DNA of 13,400 nt, taken from Candidatus Uhrbacteria bacterium RIFOXYA2_FULL_40_9. GTDB lineage: Bacteria > Patescibacteriota > Patescibacteriia > UBA9934 > GWF2-40-263. The DNA lies in assembly GCA_001791615.1 (NCBI GenBank), contig MGEY01000011.1:1-13400 (forward strand), given 5' to 3'. The translations under genes and the position numbers were made by a program. The notes beneath the pieces are model-generated. The model had not been told where the DNA came from. It ran no database searches and saw nothing but the letters and a program-made list of their open reading frames with translations. How positions within the stretch are numbered: the first letter of the stretch is position 1; every line of letters begins with the position of its first letter. Shown here one piece after another: positions 1 to 5,391 of this stretch.

Positions 1-84
1 TAACAAAGATAACTACATTACAAAGATGATGCTCGCTTTTATTCCCTTTGTTCAGCTTGTATCGTTCATGAAGCATCACCTTGT

Positions 85-113
85 TTGACATAGAGCCAAA
101 ATGCTTCTATATA
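85..113 (+). promoter_or_regulatory. Upstream sigma70-type promoter (P1) of purA
   Basis: A perfect -35 TTGACA (85-90) is followed after exactly 17 bases by TATATA (108-113). This is the best promoter match in the left part of the window and would start transcription near 120, giving purA a leader of roughly 115 bases that includes the palindrome at 173-190. Assignment is by consensus match only. Confidence 0.7.
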
Positions 114-138
114 AATACTTCTGTGTTAACGAACTCGT

Positions 139-190
139 TTGACAATTTCCTTTAATTTTGAAAGGATCAATACTTGCGTGTTTGCGCAAG
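139..190 (+). promoter_or_regulatory. Promoter-plus-palindrome module, copy 1 (before purA)
   Basis: TTGACA at 139-144, a 17-base spacer, a weak -10 AAGGAT at 162-167, then the palindrome CTTGCGTGTTTGCGCAAG at 173-190 (6-base arms, 6-base centre). The first 40 bases match the element at 1665-1704 at 30 positions without a gap, and the palindrome starts at the same offset (34 bases) in both. If the -10 is right, the start site falls inside the left arm. The palindrome would then act better as a DNA operator at +1 than as a full RNA hairpin, although transcripts from P1 would carry the whole hairpin. The regulator is unknown. Confidence 0.55.
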
Positions 191-220
191 AGAAGCATTC
201 TGTTCTTTTCATTTTCTCGC

Positions 221-229
221 AAAAGGAGG
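221..229 (+). promoter_or_regulatory. Shine-Dalgarno site deciding the purA start
   Basis: AAAAGGAGG ends 6 bases before the ATG at 236. It fixes that ATG as the start. An in-frame TTG at 158 upstream would add 26 basic residues unlike any PurA N-terminus. Confidence 0.85.
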
Positions 230-235
230 CGAGCC

Positions 236-1621
236 ATGAAGAAACACCACAGCCCAAACATCATTCTCATCATGGGTGGTCAGTGGGGCGATGAAGGTAA
301 GGGAAAAATCGTTGATAAGTATGTTGAAATGCCAAATCGTGTACAGATGAAGACATTGATTCGAAGCGTTCTCTATCATGCCCCCGGTACATCCCGTTTT
401 GTGGATACCTCTAAAAACTTTACCCAAGTAGAAATGATGTACCGCCATCATGGTGGTGATAATGCTGGACACACCGTTCAGGTTGAAAAGAATACCTACA
501 AGCTACACTGTCTTCCTTCTGGGATTGTACGACGTGGTATGAAGTGCTGTGTGGGACCCTACGTAGTCTGTAATCTGGAGCTCATGGGTGAAGAGTTGGC
601 TCTGGCAGATTCCTGTGGGTCTGAGGTCTTTCTTGATCCTCGTGCTCCTGTCATTCTTCCCATTCACCGATTGATTGATAGGGGTCGTGAGCAGGCAAAG
701 GGCAAAGATGCCATTGGCACCACACAGCGTGGAATTGGTCCGGCCTATGAAGATTTAATCTCTCGACGTAGTCTTACTCTAGGAGATCTCGTTTCTCCAG
801 ATCGTATCCGTACCTGTCTGCTCAATGGACATTATTACGAGGAGCGTGCTGTGATTGCCCGCTTCTTGGATCAGAATCCTCCCTCTGTTGATGATACAGT
901 TGATTACTGCTTCACTCGTGGCAAACTCCTCGTTCCTCACCTGGCAGATACTCGTCGTATGTTGTATACCTATGCCTCTCACTCAAATATTCCCGTTCTC
1001 TTTGAGGGTGCCCACGGAGTAATGCTCGATCTCCTCCACGGAGCTCCTCCCTATATTACCTCTTCTCTGTGCTCTGCCGGTTCGGTTGCAACCTCCTATG
1101 GTGTCATGCCCCAGCATGTCGTCACTGTTGTGAAGGCCTATACCACGCGTGTAGGTGCCGGTCCATTCCCCACAGAACTGACAGATGCTCTGGGAGATCA
1201 TTTGCGCGAAAAGGGTCATGAGTTTGGAACGACAACAGGTCGTCCACGGCGTTGCGGGTGGCTCGATCTGGTTGCTGTGGCCTATGCTATGCGTATGGGT
1301 GGAGGCACTCATATTGCTCTGACCAAGCTGGATGTACTCACAGGTCTGGATGAAATCAAGATTTGTACTGGCTATCGCATGCCTAGTGGAGAAATCCTTC
1401 CTCCGTTTGCTACATTGACGCGAGAGATCCTGGAGACAGCAACTCCGATCTATAAGAGCTTTCGCAGTTGGCACCGAGATATCTCTAACTGTCATTCTTT
1501 GAACGAACTTCCTCGGACAGTCTGGACACTTTTGGACTTCATTCAGGAACATCTTCTGCACCCCATTACTCTGATTGGCGTTGGTCCTGAACGTAATCAA
1601 GTGATCTGGGTCGGACACTAG
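236..1621 (+). CDS. purA: Adenylosuccinate synthetase with internal insertion
   Basis: Makes adenylosuccinate from IMP, aspartate and GTP, the first committed step to AMP. The protein is 461 residues, against about 430 usually. Seen: the GTP-binding QWGDEGKGK (16-24) with the catalytic Asp19, NAGHT with the catalytic His79, GTTQRGIGPAYED (from 161), TRVGAGPFPTE, the aspartate loop GTTTGRPRR (331-339), TKLD (363) and a C-terminal VGPERN. Odd points: the Asp-to-His spacing is 60 residues instead of 28 in E. coli, owing to a 32-residue in-frame insertion around residues 32-66. The usual FEGAQG is FEGAHG (His260 replaces the Gln that contacts the 6-phosphoryl intermediate in E. coli). TSSNT is TSSLC. 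Asp19 is retained, which argues against the phage PurZ subfamily, where it is replaced. The gene has its own promoters, a strong ribosome site and a terminator straight after the stop, so it is probably monocistronic. Family certain; substrate probably IMP, but the changes leave some doubt. Confidence 0.92.
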   Translation: MKKHHSPNIILIMGGQWGDEGKGKIVDKYVEMPNRVQMKTLIRSVLYHAPGTSRFVDTSKNFTQVEMMYRHHGGDNAGHTVQVEKNTYKLHCLPSGIVRRGMKCCVGPYVVCNLELMGEELALADSCGSEVFLDPRAPVILPIHRLIDRGREQAKGKDAIGTTQRGIGPAYEDLISRRSLTLGDLVSPDRIRTCLLNGHYYEERAVIARFLDQNPPSVDDTVDYCFTRGKLLVPHLADTRRMLYTYASHSNIPVLFEGAHGVMLDLLHGAPPYITSSLCSAGSVATSYGVMPQHVVTVVKAYTTRVGAGPFPTELTDALGDHLREKGHEFGTTTGRPRRCGWLDLVAVAYAMRMGGGTHIALTKLDVLTGLDEIKICTGYRMPSGEILPPFATLTREILETATPIYKSFRSWHRDISNCHSLNELPRTVWTLLDFIQEHLLHPITLIGVGPERNQVIWVGH

Positions 1622-1627
1622 TCTTTT

Positions 1628-1651
1628 ACACGCCTCTCTGGCGTGTTTTTT
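1628..1651 (+). terminator. Intrinsic terminator after purA
   Basis: Stem ACACGCC (1628-1634), loop TCTCT, stem GGCGTGT (1640-1646), then a run of six T to 1651. It starts 6 bases after the purA stop and separates purA from the downstream operon. Confidence 0.88.
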
Positions 1652-1664
1652 GATCCTCAAATAT

Positions 1665-1715
1665 TTGACGTTTTTCTCTTATTTTGCAAAGATCAGCCCT
1701 TGCCTACACGGCAAG
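1665..1715 (+). promoter_or_regulatory. Promoter-plus-palindrome module, copy 2 (before the his/pur operon)
   Basis: TTGACG at 1665-1670, a 17-base spacer, AAAGAT at 1688-1693, then CTTGCC-TACAC-GGCAAG at 1699-1715. The palindrome arms are 6 bases around a 5-base centre. It shares 30 of 40 aligned positions with 139-178 and has the same internal distances. The outer CTTGC/GCAAG is identical in both copies while the innermost arm base pair differs (G-C against C-G), so pairing is kept. It is the only promoter candidate I see between the purA terminator and the operon. Confidence 0.6.
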
Positions 1716-1732
1716 TTTGTCCTTTACAACCC

Positions 1733-1741
1733 AAAAAGGAG
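1733..1741 (+). promoter_or_regulatory. Shine-Dalgarno site deciding the GTG start of the HisA-HisI-HisE gene
   Basis: AAAAAGGAG ends 6 bases before GTG 1748. The GTG opens directly into the HisA N-terminus (V-I-I-P-S-I-D), so the 35 in-frame codons upstream, which run over the terminator and promoter module, are not coding. Confidence 0.85.
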
Positions 1742-1747
1742 AAACCC

Positions 1748-2998
1748 GTGATCATTCCAAGCATCGATATTCGAGCAGGAAAAGCAGTTCAACTACGCCA
1801 AGGTCGTGAGCTTATTCTCACTGATTCTCGTGATCCTATTGAACTTGCGCGTGAATTCAATCGTTATGGCCCTGTGGCTGTGGTTGATCTTGATGCTGCT
1901 CTTGGTACAGGAGATAATCTGGCACTGATCGAACAGATCTGTCGCGTTGCGGAAGTCCGTGTCGGCGGCGGGATTCGTAGCTATGAAAGAGGAAGAGATC
2001 TTCTGCGTTTTGGAGCACAAAAATTGATCATCGGATCTGCGGCACAACCAGAACTTCTTCGACGTTTCAATCCTGAATATCTTGTCGTTGCTCTTGATCA
2101 CAGAGATCTGACAGTTGTGGATCATGGATGGACAAACTCCACAGGTGAATCTGTTCTTGATCGGGCGCGTCGTTTGGCACCTTTTTGCAGTGAATTCCTT
2201 TGTACTTTTGTTGAAGTTGAAGGAACTATGCAAGGATTCCCTGTACAACAGGCCCTTTCTCTTTTTCAAGAACTTCCTCGTCCTGTGACCTTTGCAGGAG
2301 GAGTCAAAACAACAGAGGAAGCTATTGATTTGTGTCGACAAAAACTGACGATTCAGGTCGGTATATCCCTTTACACGGGACGGCTCGATCTTACAGATGT
2401 CTTTGTGAAAAGTTTGGATTTCGAAAGAGTATCAGGACTCATTCCAACGATTGTACAAGATGCAATGGGTCAGGTATTGATGCTTGCTTATAGCACACCG
2501 GAATCTTTGGCGCTTGCTATTCGTTTCGGACAAGGAATTTATTTTAGTCGTTCTCGTAATGAAATCTGGGTAAAAGGAAGAACATCGGGTCACACACAAC
2601 AACTCCTGTGTTGTCGAACGGATTGCGACCAAGATGCCTTGTTGTTTCGAGTAAAACAAAAAGGCCATACCTGCCATACAGGACAATATTCTTGTTTTGG
2701 AGATCAAACATTTTCCGTAGAACTCTTATTTCAGGTAATGCAACAACGAGTAGAAACATCTGATGCCTCGACGTCTTATACAAAAATGCTTGCAAGTGAT
2801 CCAGAAGCACTGCTTCGAAAAATTATGGAAGAAGCCTTTGAGCTCACCCGTGCAGAAATATTTGAAGAAAAACGTTGGGAAGTAACGGATGTCCTTCACA
2901 AACTGCTTATTTACTTGGTAGCTCATGGACTTACTTGGCAAGATTTGATGAGTGAACTTCGTTCTCGTCATCTATCAAAAAAGGAGCCGACCCCATGA
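1748..2998 (+). CDS. hisA-hisIE: Trifunctional HisA-HisI-HisE fusion (eukaryotic-type HisA)
   Basis: A 416-residue fusion for three histidine-pathway steps: PR-ATP pyrophosphohydrolase (HisE), PR-AMP cyclohydrolase (HisI) and ProFAR isomerase (HisA). HisA spans about 1-220: Asp7 in the first strand, phosphate-binding VGGGIR (near 72-76), the second catalytic Asp in ALDHRD (Asp117) and AGGVKT (183-188). It has EFLCTFVEVEGTMQG where bacterial HisA has TDISRDG; the VEG form and the AGG-K segment resemble yeast HIS6. HisI spans about 224-330, with the metal ligands of DCDQD (292-296) and Cys293, Cys309 and Cys316 in CHTGQYSC. HisE spans about 335-416, with MEEAFEL and the EVTDVLHKLLIYL helix of the MazG-like fold. 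HisIE fusions are common; HisA joined to HisIE is unusual to my knowledge. First gene of a four-gene operon; its TGA overlaps the hisG ATG by four bases. Catalytic residues look intact in all three domains. Confidence 0.9.
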   Translation: MIIPSIDIRAGKAVQLRQGRELILTDSRDPIELAREFNRYGPVAVVDLDAALGTGDNLALIEQICRVAEVRVGGGIRSYERGRDLLRFGAQKLIIGSAAQPELLRRFNPEYLVVALDHRDLTVVDHGWTNSTGESVLDRARRLAPFCSEFLCTFVEVEGTMQGFPVQQALSLFQELPRPVTFAGGVKTTEEAIDLCRQKLTIQVGISLYTGRLDLTDVFVKSLDFERVSGLIPTIVQDAMGQVLMLAYSTPESLALAIRFGQGIYFSRSRNEIWVKGRTSGHTQQLLCCRTDCDQDALLFRVKQKGHTCHTGQYSCFGDQTFSVELLFQVMQQRVETSDASTSYTKMLASDPEALLRKIMEEAFELTRAEIFEEKRWEVTDVLHKLLIYLVAHGLTWQDLMSELRSRHLSKKEPTP

Positions 2999-3624
2999 AC
3001 CTTGTTCTCCCAAAAGGACGTTTGTTCGAAGGTGTTGTTGTTCTTTTGCGACAATCAGGAATAAAAATCACCCGACCTTCTGATCGCTGTTATCACCCAA
3101 GTTGTTCTGATCCCATGATCGATGTCTGGATCCGTAAACCTCGTGCTATTCCACAATTGCTTTCCCTTGGCTTGTTTGATGTTGGTTTTTGCGGATTAGA
3201 TCTTATTAAAGAGGCTGGTGATGCTCAACTTGTTCCTCTTCTAAATCTTGGTTTGAATCCTGTTGTAATCGTTGTAGCAGTCCATACTTCACAACGTGAT
3301 CTTCTAAGCACTCCTCCCAAACGACCCATCTTAATTGCCACAGAATATGAACGGCTTGCAGATGAGTGGGCAATGAAACAAAATCTTGCTCATATTACGA
3401 TTCAAACATTTGGTTCAACCGAGGGGTATCCACCTGTTCATGCAGACCTTGTTATGGATTGTGTAGAAACAGGAGAAACAATGGAAGCTAATGGCCTTAT
3501 TATTTTGGAAACGCTTTTTGAAAGCAGTACTTGGCTAGTTGCAAACAAAAAGGCTCTGAAAGATCCCGTTGTGTCCCCTAGAATCCAACATCTCCAACAC
3601 ACCCTTCAAGGAGTCTACCGATGA
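2995..3624 (+). CDS. hisG: ATP phosphoribosyltransferase, short form
   Basis: Joins ATP and PRPP to give PR-ATP, the substrate of the HisE domain encoded just upstream. At 209 residues it is the short HisG form: the catalytic core only, without the C-terminal ACT-like feedback domain of the roughly 290-residue long form. Seen: N-terminal LPKGRL (5-10), RKPRAIPQLLSLGLFDVGFCGLDL (around 47-70; the family's R-x-x-D-I-P / G-x-x-D-x-G-x-x-G-x-D pattern), and the PRPP loop region with GSTEG (140-144) followed by DLVMDCVETGETMEANGL (151-168). Short HisG normally needs HisZ, a histidyl-tRNA synthetase paralogue, as regulatory partner; none lies in the window. AAGGAG sits 8 bases before the ATG, which overlaps the previous stop, so translation is likely coupled. 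The family is clear. Whether it feeds histidine synthesis or another product is not. Confidence 0.9.
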   Translation: MNLVLPKGRLFEGVVVLLRQSGIKITRPSDRCYHPSCSDPMIDVWIRKPRAIPQLLSLGLFDVGFCGLDLIKEAGDAQLVPLLNLGLNPVVIVVAVHTSQRDLLSTPPKRPILIATEYERLADEWAMKQNLAHITIQTFGSTEGYPPVHADLVMDCVETGETMEANGLIILETLFESSTWLVANKKALKDPVVSPRIQHLQHTLQGVYR

Positions 3625-4526
3625 TCGACTTTCATACACCAATGCTTGACATTCATGCGCTCACTTTGAAAGGCTTTCGTCATCTCCCCCTGGTGGTAGA
3701 AGGTGAAAGCAAGGAAGTTCGTTATGCTGGCCTGGGTTTAGTTGTCATCTATTACAAACCAACGGTTTATAGCTTCAAAAGTAATCGGACTGGCATTGTT
3801 CAAGGAACAAATCGTCTGCGCCTTCAGGCAACGAAAATTTTTCTTGAGCAAGTGCTGCGTCCGGCTGGAATCAAGCATACCTATGTAGATATCTCGGATC
3901 TGTTTGTTCTCTCGACCCTTGTCTTGCAGCCAGTCACGCGTGAAAATCCCCATCCATTCCGTCCCACGGATTTGGATGAAGAAGCGATTGCACGACTGCC
4001 TATGGCTCCTCCCATTGAGGTGGTGGTGAAGTCTTTCCATGTGGGAACTCCCAAGCATGACTTGGTAGGTTGTGACGGAATCTCAGTTCGAAGAAATCAT
4101 CCATTGTTTGCTGGAATGAAACTTAATCATGATGCTCCTTATCCGCAGTTCTGGGTTCGTTTTGACTGGCGAAATCCTTTTGAAGACAAAACTGGACGCC
4201 GACTCAAAGATGAAGCCCTTGCCGATTCTTTTGCTGATTTCTTGATCAATACAGCAAAAGCCAAGCAGACTGCATTGCGTATGTATGATGCGTTGAATGA
4301 TTTTCTTTCTGACCGTGGAATTGTTCTTGAAGATGTTTGTTTCTTTATTGCTGAAGATGGGGAAACGGTTTTTGGAGAAGTGAGTCAGGATTGCGGACGT
4401 TTCCGTAGCCTGGATCCAAATGTTGGACACATTGACAAGGATGTTTGGCGCAGTGGTGGTTCAAGTGATCTGGTTCTCGAAAAATGGAAAATGTTGGTCA
4501 CTCTGATTTCAAAGGAGCCCTCATGA
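3621..4526 (+). CDS. purC: Divergent SAICAR synthetase (PurC) family protein
   Basis: The family adds aspartate to CAIR with ATP to make SAICAR in purine synthesis. The protein has 301 residues; E. coli PurC has 237. Recognisable parts in family order: VVEGESKEVRYAG (25-37, usual EGKSKxVY), TGIVQGTNRLRLQATKIF with AGIKHTYVD (about 57-90), APPIEVVVKSFHVGT (129-143, usual PVExVVRNxxAGS) and a C-terminal GEVSQDCGR followed by LDKDxFR-like GHIDKDVWR (269-277). Several hallmark residues differ: the family signature D-F-K-x-E-F-G is replaced by D-V-C-F-F-I-A (238-244), the DE-SPD element is GE-SQD, and the R-N of the central motif is K-S. A segment rich in charged and aromatic residues (about 150-200) replaces the usual middle. 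It starts in a 4-base overlap with hisG behind AAGGAG. Fold assignment is good; the exact substrate is open, and a side pathway is possible. Confidence 0.75.
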   Translation: MIDFHTPMLDIHALTLKGFRHLPLVVEGESKEVRYAGLGLVVIYYKPTVYSFKSNRTGIVQGTNRLRLQATKIFLEQVLRPAGIKHTYVDISDLFVLSTLVLQPVTRENPHPFRPTDLDEEAIARLPMAPPIEVVVKSFHVGTPKHDLVGCDGISVRRNHPLFAGMKLNHDAPYPQFWVRFDWRNPFEDKTGRRLKDEALADSFADFLINTAKAKQTALRMYDALNDFLSDRGIVLEDVCFFIAEDGETVFGEVSQDCGRFRSLDPNVGHIDKDVWRSGGSSDLVLEKWKMLVTLISKEPS

Positions 4527-5194
4527 ACACAAGTTTTCGTCACTTTTTCTTGGGAACAACAAACCCAAACAAAATTCAGGAAATCGGCGCCATTCTGACA
4601 GCCACGGGTTGTACCTATGAGCCGACCGATCCAATCAACCCTGAAGAAACAGAATCTGACTTTGTTGGAAATGCACTGCTCAAAGCTCGTGCCTATGCAG
4701 CACATGCAGGTGGCCCTACAATTTGTGAGGACTCAGGTCTGATCATTCCGGCTCTGGGTGGTTTGCCCGGTCCATGGTCTGCGCGCTTTAGCGAATTTGA
4801 AAAAGTTGATGTTGAACACGGATTAGTCTCAAGCTATTCTCCCTCTGGTCTTTCACGTGATCGAATTGATCCCATGAATAATCAGCGAGTCTTGGAGCTC
4901 ATGCGTGGTATTGAGATGCCCCGCCGGGCAGCCATGTTCAAGGTGGTCTTTGTGGTGGCTTTGCCGGACGGTTCAATTCTCTGTCAGTGTGAAGGTGAAA
5001 GCCATGGATGGATTGCTGAGGTTCCGCGAGGAACCAATGGATTTGGCTATGACTCGATTTTTGTGGGACAACAATTCCCGACCATGACTTATGCGGAGGT
5101 TGATAGTGTTCGAAAAAACCTTGTGAGTCATCGTAAGAAGGCTCTCCAGTTATTCAAGGCTTGGCTTGGAAACTATCTAAAAAGCCACGAATAA
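4523..5194 (+). CDS. rdgB: RdgB/HAM1-type non-canonical purine NTP pyrophosphatase
   Basis: Hydrolyses ITP, dITP and XTP to monophosphates, keeping unusual purines out of nucleic acids. The protein has 223 residues, against about 197 in E. coli. Seen: GTTNPNK (11-17), EETESDFVGNALLKARA (about 41-57), EDSGL with the presumed catalytic Asp70, LGGLPGPWSARF, GTNGFGYDSIF (170-180) and SHRKKAL (202-208). About 20 extra residues lie between SARF and NNQRVLELM (roughly 90-118). The ATG at 4523 was chosen because it overlaps the PurC stop by four bases and follows AAAGGAG by 5 bases; an earlier in-frame ATG at 4484 lies inside purC. As last gene of the operon it could clear a non-standard nucleotide made by the upstream enzymes, or simply be housekeeping. 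Confidence 0.9.
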   Translation: MNTSFRHFFLGTTNPNKIQEIGAILTATGCTYEPTDPINPEETESDFVGNALLKARAYAAHAGGPTICEDSGLIIPALGGLPGPWSARFSEFEKVDVEHGLVSSYSPSGLSRDRIDPMNNQRVLELMRGIEMPRRAAMFKVVFVVALPDGSILCQCEGESHGWIAEVPRGTNGFGYDSIFVGQQFPTMTYAEVDSVRKNLVSHRKKALQLFKAWLGNYLKSHE

Positions 5195-5200
5195 TCGTGG
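5179..5200 (-). terminator. Intrinsic terminator for the minus-strand operon
   Basis: On the minus strand CCACGA-TTAT-TCGTGG is followed by CTTTTT (plus-strand positions 5200 down to 5179). It overlaps the last codons and stop of rdgB, so the mrdA transcript would run about 190 bases past its stop and end inside the convergent gene. Confidence 0.65.
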
Positions 5201-5234
5201 TATTACAGTCAACCTTTTATAGACAATCGTCCTT

Positions 5235-5262
5235 ACCCAGTCACAAGACTGGGTTTTCTTTT
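5235..5262 (+). terminator. Intrinsic terminator after rdgB
   Basis: Perfect 8-base stem ACCCAGTC (5235-5242) / GACTGGGT (5247-5254) with loop ACAA, then TTTTCTTTT ending at 5262. It ends the purC-rdgB side transcript 40 bases after the rdgB stop. There is no T run on the other strand, so it works in one direction. Confidence 0.9.
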
Positions 5263-5391
5263 ACCAAAAAAAAACAATTACTCGAACATGACTGGTATTT
5301 GATTCGTTTCTATCGCGATAAGGCACACAATCAGATATTTCTGGAAGAAGAAGCAAAGCTCAAGGAAAAAATTACTCAATTTAAAATGCAA

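Noticed and set aside
1..84. RNA gene or coding sequence at the left edge
   Set aside because: No cloverleaf, no frame with family resemblance; only a short direct repeat of ACAAAGAT and a weak 7-base inverted repeat. No tRNA, CRISPR or insertion sequence was seen anywhere in the window.
158..235. Upstream TTG start extending PurA by 26 residues
   Set aside because: The added residues overlap the palindrome and ribosome site and look like nothing in the PurA family; AAAAGGAGG points to ATG 236.
236..1621. PurZ-type (2-aminoadenine genome) synthetase, with HisE (MazG-like) and RdgB as nucleotide-pool partners
   Set aside because: PurZ replaces the catalytic Asp of the GDEGKGK motif, while Asp19 is kept here. 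HisE is clearly part of a HisIE unit, and there is no DatZ or phage polymerase gene.
1643..1747. ATG at 1643 as start of the HisA fusion
   Set aside because: The extra 35 codons run through the purA terminator stem and the promoter module; GTG 1748 has an ideal ribosome site and gives the standard HisA N-terminus.
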